This document shows positions 43,524 through 52,369 of a stretch of 64,000 nucleotides of DNA, in pieces (the first letter of the stretch is position 1; the number at the start of each line of letters is the position of its first letter). Source of the DNA: Novosphingobium barchaimii LL02 (GTDB lineage Bacteria; Pseudomonadota; Alphaproteobacteria; Sphingomonadales; Sphingomonadaceae); NCBI RefSeq assembly GCF_001046635.1, contig NZ_KQ130457.1, forward strand, positions 129,641 to 193,640, given 5' to 3'. Both the position numbers and the translations under genes were made by a program. A model generated the notes under the pieces. It saw nothing but the letters and a program-made list of their open reading frames with translations, made no database searches and had not been told where the DNA came from.

Positions 43524-45058
43524 GGCCTGTCCGCCTTGATGGGCGAGGCAGCGCCGCCGGGGTGTTCTTCGGCCCTGACGAGGTGTCCCATTATAGCGCG
43601 TGCATCGCCCGTGGGGGTGGTCGCGACGAACGCTGCCCACAGCGATCCATCGGGGGCCCACCGCGCGGCGGTGTATTCCTGCGGGCCGCTTGCCCAGCAA
43701 CAGGGCTCCGGCATGAGCGGCGCGTCGGGCAGGGTGATCGCGGCGGTCTCGAACACCGGCGCGGGCCCCGACACGGCATCGCCGATCGCCATGTAGCCGG
43801 TCCAGACCCTCCGGTCGGTGGTGCCGTAATAGGAAACGCCGATCCGCCCGTTCGCGGCTACGGCGAGCGAGGGCAGCACGGCCTGAGCAAGCCCGGACGG
43901 TCCGATCCGCGCGGCCCGCGTCCAGGTCCGCGCCTGATCGTTCGACCAGGCGATCACCGGCTGGAACGCCGCGTCGAGCCACACCATGTAAAGCCTGCCG
44001 GCAGCGTCGATCCCGATCGCGTCGCTGGCCTGGTTGGCGGCCATTTCCACCGGCACGATGTTCTTGCGGCCATACAGCAGTTGTTCGCGCCAGGCTGGCG
44101 AGGCGAGTGCGGCGATGAGCGCGGTGCCGCCGCTGCCCTTCTGCTTCTGAACGCGGCGACGTTCCCATGTCGCGCCTTCGTCGCGCGAGACCGCGACTTC
44201 CAGCACTCCGCAGAAATTGACCGGCAAGTAGATCGTGCCGTCGCGCGGATCGACGAGGCCGCGCGCAGCGCCCGAGCCCTGCGGCTGGGTGTAGTCGGTG
44301 CAGTCGCCCCGTTTGTAAGGGTCGGAACCCGATGTCCGGAAAGTCCGGCCGCCGTCGCGCGAGGCGAAGCAGCGGGTGCCGGTGAGAAATCCGCCAGGCT
44401 GGGTCATGTTGCAATAATAGATGTTGGTGGGATAGCCGGCGCGGCGGGGATGCACCGGCCTGCCCGAGAAGACCTTGTTCCAGTCGTAGCGTTCGTCGGA
44501 ATCGAAGCTCCCCGATTGCCAGGTCCGCCCCTTGTCATCGCTGCGATAGACCGGCGACGCGCCCAGACCGCTGTAGAAATAGCGATCGGTCACCGGGTCG
44601 ATGTAGCCGTCGGGAATGCCCTCTCGCGCTTCGCGTGGCAGGTTCCTCCGCGTCCAGGTTTGGCCCTCGTCCGCCGAAACGGCGATCCCGGCAGGATGCA
44701 GCAAGACAGACCGCAGCAACGTACCGTCGCGGGCGATCGCAAGGCCGGGCTCTCCCGAGGACACGCCCAGGTCGACGAGGCAGGGCCGGTAGCGCCCCCC
44801 CACCAGCGTCTGGCCGCCGGCATGGCGCACGGAGCGGATCGCGGGCAGGCAGCCTGTGGTGTGAGGCTTGAATACCGGCCAGCGCGCCTTCGGAAAGAGC
44901 AGCGGCGGCGCGACGAACAGCGCGGCAAGCGCGGCGATACCGGCCAGTCCCAAGGCCAGCGGCATGCGGTTTGCCGTTATGCCATGCGCGGGAGAACCGA
45001 CGCGATCGCCCCGTTCACGCATCCTGTCGACGGCGACTTTGGTGAAGATGTCGGACAT
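43520..45058 (-). CDS. Membrane-anchored BNR-repeat/sialidase-fold protein
   Basis: 512 aa. A short cytoplasmic N-terminus (about 30 residues) precedes one span (LALGLAGIAALAALFVAPPLL), so the propeller is periplasmic and tethered. Asp boxes include SADEGQTWTRR, SDDKGRTWQSG, SRDGGRTFRT, SRDEGATWERR and SNDQARTWTRA. Paralogous to the downstream gene and overlapping it by ATGA. Conserved Cys pairs suggest disulfides. Substrate unknown; coupling to a TBDT suggests processing of an imported polymer or conjugate. Confidence 0.75.
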   Translation of the reverse strand: MSDIFTKVAVDRMRERGDRVGSPAHGITANRMPLALGLAGIAALAALFVAPPLLFPKARWPVFKPHTTGCLPAIRSVRHAGGQTLVGGRYRPCLVDLGVSSGEPGLAIARDGTLLRSVLLHPAGIAVSADEGQTWTRRNLPREAREGIPDGYIDPVTDRYFYSGLGASPVYRSDDKGRTWQSGSFDSDERYDWNKVFSGRPVHPRRAGYPTNIYYCNMTQPGGFLTGTRCFASRDGGRTFRTSGSDPYKRGDCTDYTQPQGSGAARGLVDPRDGTIYLPVNFCGVLEVAVSRDEGATWERRRVQKQKGSGGTALIAALASPAWREQLLYGRKNIVPVEMAANQASDAIGIDAAGRLYMVWLDAAFQPVIAWSNDQARTWTRAARIGPSGLAQAVLPSLAVAANGRIGVSYYGTTDRRVWTGYMAIGDAVSGPAPVFETAAITLPDAPLMPEPCCWASGPQEYTAARWAPDGSLWAAFVATTPTGDARAIMGHLVRAEEHPGGAASPIKADRP

Positions 45059-45068
45059 GGGGGCCCGT

Positions 45069-45521
45069 TCAGACGGGGGAGACTGCGGGCGTACGGGTAC
45101 GCGCCGCCGGGGCGTTATGGCCGAGCATCAACCACATGCTTGCGGCCGTGATGTAGGCAAACGAAATGATCGCCAGATGGGTCGTCAAGGCGACGGCGAG
45201 CAGCGAGGCGATGCCGCAGGCGATGGCAGCCCCGATCGCAGGCGCGATCACGAAACTGCGCAGGCCCGTGAACCCCCGCCAGCGGCAAAAGGCGGCGATC
45301 GGAAACGCCAGCACGAACGTGATCAGGCTTGAAATCAGCAAAGTGAACAGCAAGGTGATGATGAGCGATCCCACCGCGCCGCCGAAACTGGCGCCGTCGC
45401 CGCCCCGGACGGCGAACTGGACGATCAGGATGGCCAGATAGCCGAGTGTATAGACCAGAGCGTTCACGATGCCGGCAGCGAATACCGCGGTCGCGACTGC
45501 CATCATGCGAGGATTATTCAT
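45069..45521 (-). CDS. Small integral membrane protein
   Basis: 150 aa from the ATG at 45521 (MNNPRMMAV), preceded by GGGAA 8 nt upstream. Four hydrophobic segments with a Gly-rich loop (VRGGDGASFGG). It sits between the TBDT and the anchored BNR protein, 10 bp before the latter and 96 bp after the former. No family recognised. Could be a partner of the propeller proteins or a transporter accessory. Confidence 0.65.
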   Translation of the reverse strand: MNNPRMMAVATAVFAAGIVNALVYTLGYLAILIVQFAVRGGDGASFGGAVGSLIITLLFTLLISSLITFVLAFPIAAFCRWRGFTGLRSFVIAPAIGAAIACGIASLLAVALTTHLAIISFAYITAASMWLMLGHNAPAARTRTPAVSPV

Positions 45522-45617
45522 GCCGGTTCCCATTTGCTGAAGCCTTGTACGGTCGCCTGCCTGTGTTCCGGGCGCATTCGTGGAGCGCCCGGAACACAAA
45601 GCCCGGCTCCGGTAGTG

Positions 45618-47738
45618 CTAGAAATGCGCGCTCAGGCGCACGCCGTATTCCGCACCGCGATTGAGCAGTCCCAGCGCGCTGGTGCGCAGCGCCGTCGATG
45701 TGCGCGGGATGAAGCTGGTGTAGTATTTTTCGTCGAAGATGTTCTTTCCGAAGATGGTGAGCGTCGCGTTGGCATAGTTGATGTCGAATGAGGCATCGAC
45801 CAGCGTATGGGCATCGCGCCATTCGACCTCGGTGCCGATCGGGGTACGGCCGATGTAGTTCGCGCTGGCGTGGGCGGCGATCGACCAGTCTTCGGCGATG
45901 TCCTGCACAAAGTCCGCCTGGACGTTGAAGGTGTGCGGCGAGAAGCTGCTGACCCTGCGCCTGATCTGGCCTAGCGGGATCTCCTTGTTGCGGATATCCA
46001 GGTAGGTGTAGCCGCCGGTCAAGGTGAAGCCCTTGGTTACCCGCCAGGCGCCATCCAGTTCCACGCCGTAGCTGCGGGCCTTGCCGCCGTTGCGCGAGAC
46101 GACCGTCTGGCCGCCGGTCGGATTCAGGAATATATCGCTCTGCAGGATGTCGCTGTAGTCGGTGTAGAAGCCCGCGACGTTGAGGCGCACCCGTCGATCG
46201 AAGAACTCGCTTTTCAGCCCCGCCTCGTAGTTGGTGGTCTTTTCCGGCTGGTAGGAGCGAAACGCGGCCGGCGCGGTGAGCGCGTTGAAGCCGCCGGCGC
46301 GGAACCCGCGCGCGACCAGGCCATAGACCATGACTTCCGGGGCGAAGTGGTACGATGCCGAAACCTTCGGCTGCCACGCCTTCGAGACGACGCGCTCGTC
46401 GAACCGGGTCACCCCGGCCAGCCCGATCTCGCTACTGACGTTGGTCCTGGTCTCGCGGTCGTACCGCAGGCCGCCGACCAGTTCAAGGTCGCCAAGACTC
46501 AGTGTTGCCTGGCCGAACCCGGCGTAGTTGTTGCCGTCCTCGGCCTTGGCGCCGACCGAAAGGGGGCGGAAACCGACCACCGGGAAGCGGGCTTCGGACA
46601 GGCTGTCGGACCGGATCTTGTCGTCGGAATAGTAGCCGCCGACCAGCCAACGCAGCGCCGAACCGCTGGCGGGCGAACTGGCGAGGCGCAGTTCCTGCGC
46701 ATAAGTGTCGCGCTTTAGCAGGCCGGACACGCGCAGGGCCGAAACCCCGGTGAAATCGGCATCTCCAAGCGTATCGACGTTGGCATGGTCGTAGGAACTG
46801 AGCGAGGTGATCGTCGCTGTGTCCCCCAGTTCGAGGCTGTTGGTGAAATTCACGCTCGTGTATTTTGACACGATCTTGCCGTTGATGTCCTTGGTGACGT
46901 TGTCGATCGGGTCGTTGAGGCCCAGGTTCGTCGTCGAATAGGCGAACGGCGCGGATTGAAGATCGGCGTGGAACAGCGACAGCATGCTGCGCAGGCCGCC
47001 CAATCGGGCGACGAACTTGGAGCGGACCGCGAAATCCCGGCGCTCATTCGCGTTTTCGCCCGTCGTCCGGTTCTTTTGCAAGCCTTCCGAATAGCGGTAG
47101 AATACCGAGGTACGGTTGCCGAATTCCTCTCCGGCGATCGGAAGGTTGACTGCGGCATTGGCGACGATCTGCGGTCCGCTCGACCCTTCGACCATGAAAT
47201 CGCCGCCCAGGGTGTCGGTCGGATCGCGCGACACGATGCTGATCGCCCCGCCCATTGTGTTCTTGCCGTAAAGCGTGCCTTGCGGTCCCTTGAGCACTTC
47301 GATCCGCTGGGCATCGAAGAAGGGCACCGTGTAGAATGCCGAGGAAGGCTGGTAGACCCCGTCGATGAACATGCCCACGCCGGGCGCCGCGTTGACGTCC
47401 GACGATTGCCCGACGCCGCGAATGGAAACCCCGGCGCGCACGTCGGCATCGCTGTCGAACTTCATCGATGAAGCCAGCTTCGTGATCTCCGAGAGGTCAC
47501 GGATACCGCGCTTCTCGAGCGTTTCGCCAGTAACCGTCGTCACCGACACCGGGGCATCCTGCAGGCGTTCCTCGAACTTGCGAGCGGTGACGATGATGTC
47601 TTCGAGGCTGACGCCGTCGCCGGTGCGCGTGGACCGGGTTTCGCTTTCCTGCGCCATCGCGACCGGTGCTGCCCCTGTCATCAGGCCGGTCAGGAACATG
47701 GTGCGCGCAGTGATGCCCATCATTTTCAGGTTGTTCAT
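45618..47738 (-). CDS. TonB-dependent receptor heading the BNR operon
   Basis: 706 aa from the ATG at 47738, which has a strong GGGGAGAGC ribosome site; a start at 47762 lacks one. Signal peptide to about residue 27 (PVAMAQ). SLEDIIVTARKFEERLQDAPVSVTTVTG, LAGITKLASSMKFD-like and GVGQSSDVNAAPGVGMFIDGVYQPSSAFY mark the plug of the IroN/catabolic receptor group; barrel ends GVRLSAHF. First gene of a four-gene unit (receptor, membrane protein, two BNR proteins). Palindromic operator about 100 bp upstream. Confidence 0.9.
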   Translation of the reverse strand: MNNLKMMGITARTMFLTGLMTGAAPVAMAQESETRSTRTGDGVSLEDIIVTARKFEERLQDAPVSVTTVTGETLEKRGIRDLSEITKLASSMKFDSDADVRAGVSIRGVGQSSDVNAAPGVGMFIDGVYQPSSAFYTVPFFDAQRIEVLKGPQGTLYGKNTMGGAISIVSRDPTDTLGGDFMVEGSSGPQIVANAAVNLPIAGEEFGNRTSVFYRYSEGLQKNRTTGENANERRDFAVRSKFVARLGGLRSMLSLFHADLQSAPFAYSTTNLGLNDPIDNVTKDINGKIVSKYTSVNFTNSLELGDTATITSLSSYDHANVDTLGDADFTGVSALRVSGLLKRDTYAQELRLASSPASGSALRWLVGGYYSDDKIRSDSLSEARFPVVGFRPLSVGAKAEDGNNYAGFGQATLSLGDLELVGGLRYDRETRTNVSSEIGLAGVTRFDERVVSKAWQPKVSASYHFAPEVMVYGLVARGFRAGGFNALTAPAAFRSYQPEKTTNYEAGLKSEFFDRRVRLNVAGFYTDYSDILQSDIFLNPTGGQTVVSRNGGKARSYGVELDGAWRVTKGFTLTGGYTYLDIRNKEIPLGQIRRRVSSFSPHTFNVQADFVQDIAEDWSIAAHASANYIGRTPIGTEVEWRDAHTLVDASFDINYANATLTIFGKNIFDEKYYTSFIPRTSTALRTSALGLLNRGAEYGVRLSAHF

Positions 47739-47840
47739 GCTCTCTCCCCCCAAAAGCCCCAACGGCCCTTGTTCTTGTCTGGACTGTGCCTGACCTCGTT
47801 CCGGGCGGCGTCAGTCCTTTATTGTCTTTATCCGACGAAG

Positions 47841-47859
47841 TTATTCCAAATGGAAAATA
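47841..47859. promoter_or_regulatory. Operator copy 1 in the TBDT-TetR divergent promoter
   Basis: TTATTCCAAATGGAAAATA is a near-palindrome, 15 of 18 aligned bases identical to the perfect palindrome at 48816-48839. It lies between the divergent receptor (47738) and TetR (47987) genes. Confidence 0.65.
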
Positions 47860-47986
47860 TCTGTCAATTGAAATTCGCATGCGGCATTGCGGCGTCGTTT
47901 CTTCGGCCACGGCGTCGCGGGGTGGCGACGGGTGGAGCGGGCCGGGGCAAGAGGGCTTCACCTGATTGGCGAAAGCCCATATTGGG

Positions 47987-48679
47987 ATGATCTCAATGGA
48001 AGCTCGAATCAGGAATATTGCGGTGTATGCGCGGGGAGAGGAGACGCGCTCGCGTATCCTGGGCGCCGCAATGCGCCTCTTCGCCACAGTGGGCTTCGAC
48101 CGGGTCACCACCAGGGCGATAGCCGCCGAAGCAGATGTTCCGGCGCCGTCCCTGCGCTATTACTTCACTAACAAGGAAGGCCTGTACATCGCCTGCCTGG
48201 AGCATATCCGGGGGCAGCTGCACGAGGCGATGGAACCGGCGCTGGACGCCGCCGAGCGCCTGCTGGCGCGGGCTGACGCCGAGCGGATGCTGCTGATCGA
48301 TTCGTTCTGCGCGCTGCAGGAGGAGTATTTCGATCACATGATTTCGCGGCCTGATTCGGCGACGTTTTCGCTGTTCATGGCGCGCCATGACCTTGCCGCC
48401 TCTGCGGGGGGCAAGCGCCTGCCCACGGGCGATGGCGCGCCCGCCTACCGCATGGTGAAATGCTTCACGCAGACCATAATGCGCATCAGTAACGGCTCGC
48501 TGGACTGGCAGGGCGCCCTGCTCGTGGCGGGCATGGTCAACGGACAGATGGAACCGCTTGTCGCCAAGCGTAGAGGCCTTGCCGACGTCGGCATAGAAAT
48601 TGCCGGAGAAAGGATGCGCTGGATCAAGCGTACCCTCCGCCAGCAGACGATCGCAGCCCTCCTCCTCCACTGCGACTGA
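47987..48679 (+). CDS. TetR-family regulator of the BNR/TBDT locus
   Basis: 230 aa from the ATG at 47987 (or 227 aa from 47996; both have only weak ribosome sites). HTH: ILGAAMRLFATVGFDRVTTRAIAAEADVPAPSLRYYFTNKEGLY in character. The C-terminal half resembles CerR-type (DUF1956) TetR proteins. Divergent from the receptor operon and upstream of the exported-protein/GST pair. The palindromes before both units make it the likely common regulator. Confidence 0.87.
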   Translation: MISMEARIRNIAVYARGEETRSRILGAAMRLFATVGFDRVTTRAIAAEADVPAPSLRYYFTNKEGLYIACLEHIRGQLHEAMEPALDAAERLLARADAERMLLIDSFCALQEEYFDHMISRPDSATFSLFMARHDLAASAGGKRLPTGDGAPAYRMVKCFTQTIMRISNGSLDWQGALLVAGMVNGQMEPLVAKRRGLADVGIEIAGERMRWIKRTLRQQTIAALLLHCD

Positions 48680-48815
48680 CCCCGCAAACTCCAGCTCGTC
48701 CCCTCCAAACCGACGGAGAGCACCGTCTCACGGCGATCCGTTTACCACTAACCGGCCTTGGACTTTGGCTGCGTTGGGTGGATGAGTCCGCAAGTCATGG
48801 ACCTTGCGGTCCGTA

Positions 48816-48839
48816 AATTTATTCCATATGGAATAAATT
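48816..48839. promoter_or_regulatory. Perfect 24-bp palindrome, operator copy 2
   Basis: Half-site AATTTATTCCAT is followed immediately by its exact reverse complement. Located 53 bp upstream of the exported-protein gene and 137 bp after the TetR stop. Shares TTATTCCAnATGGAA with copy 1. Confidence 0.75.
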
Positions 48840-48891
48840 GTGGGCCTGGCGTGATCCGGTATCACGCTCTGGACCTTCGTGAGAGGACGTC

Positions 48892-49188
48892 ATGCGCAAA
48901 CTATCGATCATCACCGCAATTTGCTTGAGCACGCTTTCGGTCCCCGCGCTGGCAGGGACAGAGCATTATTCGACCGCTAAAACGCCGATCAGGGAACTGC
49001 TCGCAGATCCGGCGGCAAAGGCTGTTCTCGCCAGGCACTTCCCCGAGTTCGTCAACAATCCTTCGGTTGCCCAAGGTAAGGCCGACCGCTTCACGATCCG
49101 CTTCATCAGGAAGTTCAAGCCAAGGATCTTCACTGACGCGCGCGTAAACGCCGCCGATGCCGACCTGGCTAAGCTGCCCGCGCGCTGA
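48892..49188 (+). CDS. Small exported helical protein
   Basis: 98 aa. Signal peptide MRKLSIITAICLSTLSVPALA. The mature part STAKTPIRELLADPAAKAVLARHFPEF and DARVNAADADLAKLPAR resembles a short domain seen at the ends of exported sphingomonad proteins (TPIGxLLDDPAAKAILEKHxPG...DADLAKL). Preceded by GAGAGG. Its neighbour 64 bp downstream is a Tat-exported GST-like protein, and both lie behind the palindrome. Function unknown. Confidence 0.6.
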   Translation: MRKLSIITAICLSTLSVPALAGTEHYSTAKTPIRELLADPAAKAVLARHFPEFVNNPSVAQGKADRFTIRFIRKFKPRIFTDARVNAADADLAKLPAR

Positions 49189-49252
49189 ACCTTCGAACCG
49201 CTTGCATCCATCGACACGGGCCCGTTCGAGGCCATCTCCAGAGGAAATGATC

Positions 49253-50032
49253 ATGAGCCATAAAACCTCGAGTGCGTTTTCACGGCGTGAAGCCATTGTC
49301 GCTGCAGGGGCAGGCGCCGCTCTTCTGGCTACCGGTGCGGCCGAAGGTAAATCGTCTGTTCCGCAAGACAAGGTTACCATCTACCACATCGAAGGACGCC
49401 GCTCTCAGCGGATTATCTGGCTCTGTGAAGAACTGGCGATTCCTTACGAGGTCAAATTCAAGCGCGGCGATACAATGGCATCGCTCAACATGCTCAAGGC
49501 TGTCAATCCGAAGATGGCCATGGCGCCGACCGTGGTTTTTCGCGGAAAGACAATGGTCGAATCGGGCGGCATCATCGAATATCTCATGTCGCAATTTCCG
49601 GGAGGCGAACGGCTTGCTCCCAAAACAAGCTCGCCTGACTATGCCGACTATAAGATGTGGATGCATTACGCCGAGGGCACCGCAGCCTGCCGCATCAACG
49701 CCGAAGCCATGCGTGAGTTGGCGGACCGTGACCGCACGATCAAACCTGCCACGATAGGCGGCGTTTTCAGGATAGTAGGCGCGCAAGATGTGGTCGATTT
49801 CCTCGAAGCCTACATCGCAACCCACCCCTACTTCGGCGGCAACACATTTTCCGCAGCGGACATCATGATGGATTTCGTGGCGACTTACATCAAAACTTTG
49901 CCATTCGACCCCGCGACATATCGTAATCTCGATCTATGGCAGGCGAAAGTTCAGGCACGACCGGCATGCCAGCGGGCTTTGTCCATTGGCCTTCCCGATG
50001 GCCCGGAAAAACTTCGTTCGCAGCGCAAGTGA
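49253..50032 (+). CDS. Glutathione S-transferase-like protein with a Tat signal
   Basis: 259 aa from the ATG at 49253, 7 nt after AGAGGAA. N-terminus FSRREAIVAAGAGAALLATGA is a twin-arginine signal peptide. The thioredoxin-like GST domain follows at about residue 42 (VTIYHIEGRRSQRIIWLCEELAIPYEV, PTVVFRGKTMVESGGIIEYL) and a helical C-terminal domain to the end. Cytosolic GSTs lack such leaders; export to the periplasm is unusual because glutathione is mainly cytosolic. Could be a structural or etherase-like protein acting on the compound handled by the adjacent receptor. Confidence 0.78.
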   Translation: MSHKTSSAFSRREAIVAAGAGAALLATGAAEGKSSVPQDKVTIYHIEGRRSQRIIWLCEELAIPYEVKFKRGDTMASLNMLKAVNPKMAMAPTVVFRGKTMVESGGIIEYLMSQFPGGERLAPKTSSPDYADYKMWMHYAEGTAACRINAEAMRELADRDRTIKPATIGGVFRIVGAQDVVDFLEAYIATHPYFGGNTFSAADIMMDFVATYIKTLPFDPATYRNLDLWQAKVQARPACQRALSIGLPDGPEKLRSQRK

Positions 50033-50261
50033 CTTATCGGGGCTTTATGTCGGACGAATACTGCCTGTCCTCCCCAATCAGTCACCAATCAACATCATGA
50101 TGTCGGGCGTGTTTGGGGGGCGTTGAAGCTCAGGGCCATTGATTAGTAGCTTAGATCGGATTCAGGCTCCGCGAGGAGACCGAGAATGAGCGCCTTGTAT
50201 TGGCTGACGAATTATGGCTCCGGCCGGCGCAAGCCTCGCCCAGCCGGGGCTGTATTCGTCA

Positions 50262-51560
50262 TCAGCGAGCGGGCGTGATGCGCCAAACCGTGTTCGAAAG
50301 GTCGTCGGCGACCAGCAGCGCGCGGCGGACCGGATCGTAAGTCACGCCGACCGGACGGCCTCGCGCCTTGCCGTCGGGGCCGATGAAGCCGGTTACGAAA
50401 TCGCGTGGCTTTCCGGAGGGGCGACCGTTGGTGAAAGGAATCCACACGACCTTGTATCCCGCCAGTTGGCGACGGTTCCAGCTGCCGTGCTCGCCCACGA
50501 AGGCGCCGTCGGCGTAGTTGCCCCCGAAGCCGCCCCCGGTCAGGAACGTCAGGCCGAGCGCGGCGACGTGTGAGCCGAGGGCATAGTCGGGGGCAATGGC
50601 CTTGCGCACCATCTCGGGCTTCTGCGGGTGGACGCGCGGATCCACGTGATTACCGTAGTAACTGTAGGGCCAGCCATAGAACGCGCCCGGCTTCACCGAC
50701 GTCATGTAGTCCGGCACGAGATCCGCGCCGAGTTCATCGCGCTCGTTGACGACCGCCCAGAGCGCCTGCGTTGCCGGATTGATCGCAAGCGCAGTCGGGT
50801 TGCGGATCCCCGAGGCATAAGTGCGATGCGCGCCGCTCTCGCCGTCGATCTCCCAGACGACGGCGCGCTCTTCTTCCAGCGCCATGCCGCGTTCGCCGAT
50901 GTTGCTGTTCGAGCCGATGCCAACATAGAGGCGGGTGCCGTCGGCGCTGGCGGTGAGCGACTTGGTCCAATGGTGGTTGGGATTGGCGGGAAGTTTCGTC
51001 ACCACCTCGCCGGGGCCATCAATGCGCGTCGCGCCGTCGCGATAGGAAAAGCGCAACAGGGCGTCCTGATTGGCGACATAAAGATCGCCGTTGATGAGGG
51101 CGAGGCCGTAAGGCGCATTGAGGCCGCCGATAAACTCGGTCTGCAATTCGTATTTGCCGTCGCCATCGCGGTCGCGCAGCAGCGTCACCCGGTCGCCGCC
51201 CTTGGTGCCGCTCTTGCCGAGGCTCTTGATGTACCCCGCGATCACGTCCTTCGGGCGCAGCTTGGGCGCGCTGCCGCCGAGCCCTTCGGAAACGAGTACG
51301 TCGCCGTTCGGCAGGACCAGCATCTGGCGCGGAACTTTCAGGCCGGTCGCGATCGGCGTGATCGTGAAGCCCTGAGGGACACTCGGCGCGGCGCCGTTCC
51401 AGCCTGCGGGCCGCGCGATCTTCATTGGCGGCAGCAGCGTTTCCTTCTGCTCGGGTAGCTGCGGGCGGGCACCGGTCTGGTCAAGGTCGGGCGCCTTGCC
51501 GCAAGCGGTGAGGGCGAGCGGTGCGGCCAGTGCCAGCATGGTATGTCGCAGCATGGTCAT
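50262..51560 (-). CDS. Sorbosone/PQQ-type soluble sugar dehydrogenase-like lipoprotein
   Basis: 432 aa. Lipobox LALTAC (Cys about 20). Beta-propeller sequence with PRQMLVLPNGDVLVSEG, LNAPYGLALINGDLYVANQD, HHWTKSLTASADGTRLYVGIGSNSN, YASGIRNPTALAINP and FVGEHGSWNRR. These are the conserved blocks of the L-sorbosone/aldose sugar dehydrogenase family (GDH-B fold). Oxidises a sugar or alcohol in the periplasm if it binds PQQ; cofactor use is inferred. Overlaps the DUF2231 gene by ATGA. Confidence 0.83.
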   Translation of the reverse strand: MTMLRHTMLALAAPLALTACGKAPDLDQTGARPQLPEQKETLLPPMKIARPAGWNGAAPSVPQGFTITPIATGLKVPRQMLVLPNGDVLVSEGLGGSAPKLRPKDVIAGYIKSLGKSGTKGGDRVTLLRDRDGDGKYELQTEFIGGLNAPYGLALINGDLYVANQDALLRFSYRDGATRIDGPGEVVTKLPANPNHHWTKSLTASADGTRLYVGIGSNSNIGERGMALEEERAVVWEIDGESGAHRTYASGIRNPTALAINPATQALWAVVNERDELGADLVPDYMTSVKPGAFYGWPYSYYGNHVDPRVHPQKPEMVRKAIAPDYALGSHVAALGLTFLTGGGFGGNYADGAFVGEHGSWNRRQLAGYKVVWIPFTNGRPSGKPRDFVTGFIGPDGKARGRPVGVTYDPVRRALLVADDLSNTVWRITPAR

Positions 51561-51976
51561 GGGCGCACCTTCCCTGGCATGGTGTAGGCGATCCAGCCCG
51601 CAGCCAGCGCGAGCACGGTGGAGATCAGGGAAAGTGCTAGACCGGTAGTGCCAACCGAACTCCAGCCGTCATGGCTGTGCTGGAAGGCATTGACCAGGCC
51701 GAACACGAACAAACCCGCCAGCATCGCCGCAAGCCAGCGACCGCCGGCACGGCGCATGGCTATCCGCACGAGCGTCCATGCCAGCGAGAGGCCGGTGAAG
51801 ACCAGCGCGCCCGCAATCAGCCATGCGGCGAAGTTCGACCACTGTATCTCCGAACTGTTGAGATAGGTCACGTCCGCCGCCAGCGCGCCGGGAAACAACG
51901 CCACCGGAAATGCGATCAGGATGCTGTGGATAGGATGCAGCGCCGTGGTAGCGCCGCGCGGAAAGGCTGCTGGCAA
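51557..51976 (-). CDS. DUF2231 membrane protein
   Basis: 139 aa with four membrane spans. Opens with ALHPIHSILIAFPVALFPGALAADVTYL, the HPxH motif of DUF2231 proteins, which may bind haem or a metal. Upstream partner of the sorbosone dehydrogenase-like gene (4-nt overlap), where it could serve as an electron acceptor. This pairing recurs in related bacteria as far as I recall. Confidence 0.82.
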   Translation of the reverse strand: MPAAFPRGATTALHPIHSILIAFPVALFPGALAADVTYLNSSEIQWSNFAAWLIAGALVFTGLSLAWTLVRIAMRRAGGRWLAAMLAGLFVFGLVNAFQHSHDGWSSVGTTGLALSLISTVLALAAGWIAYTMPGKVRP

Positions 51977-52369
51977 GTCGGGTTCCTTCGGTGCCTCGGA
52001 TCAGGACATGGTCTGCAAATGCGCTGGATCGCGATGGGTTGCCGACTATGCCTTACGGCCCGGCCCACATGGTTCGAAATGGCGGCCGTTGGCGGACAAC
52101 TCGTGGCTGCTGCTGGCGGCGACCAGCGTTGTCCACGCGCTCGTTCCAGTCGGGGAGGGGTGGAACGCAGATGGCCGAACGGTTGCTTGGGTAGCATAAT
52201 GCAATGGTCGAGAACTCCCAATTCATTCGCCGGTCGATTAACCGTCAGCGGGCGAGGAGTTCGCGCCGTGTTTTGTGCCAAGGTGAGCGAACGTCGGGTC
52301 GGGGCGTGCAACAAGCGGGAAGCGTGGAGCATTGCGTTTGGCGATGTCTTTCACGGGAGCTTGCATACA
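51977..52369. other. Intergenic stretch without a recognisable gene
   Basis: 393 bases between the divergent DUF2231 and GST genes. In-frame open codons upstream of the GST extend through it, but without family motifs or a ribosome site. No repeat or strong promoter noticed. Confidence 0.35.

Noticed and set aside
43524-44414. N-terminal extension of the 466-aa BNR protein
   Set aside because: Upstream codons are the shadow of the overlapping 512-aa gene; ATG at 43523 with ATGA overlap and signal segment is the proper start.
51671-52369. N-terminal extension of the GST gene
   Set aside because: The extra 233 codons run antisense over DUF2231 and a gene-free gap; the GST fold begins exactly at MADFDLYYWP.
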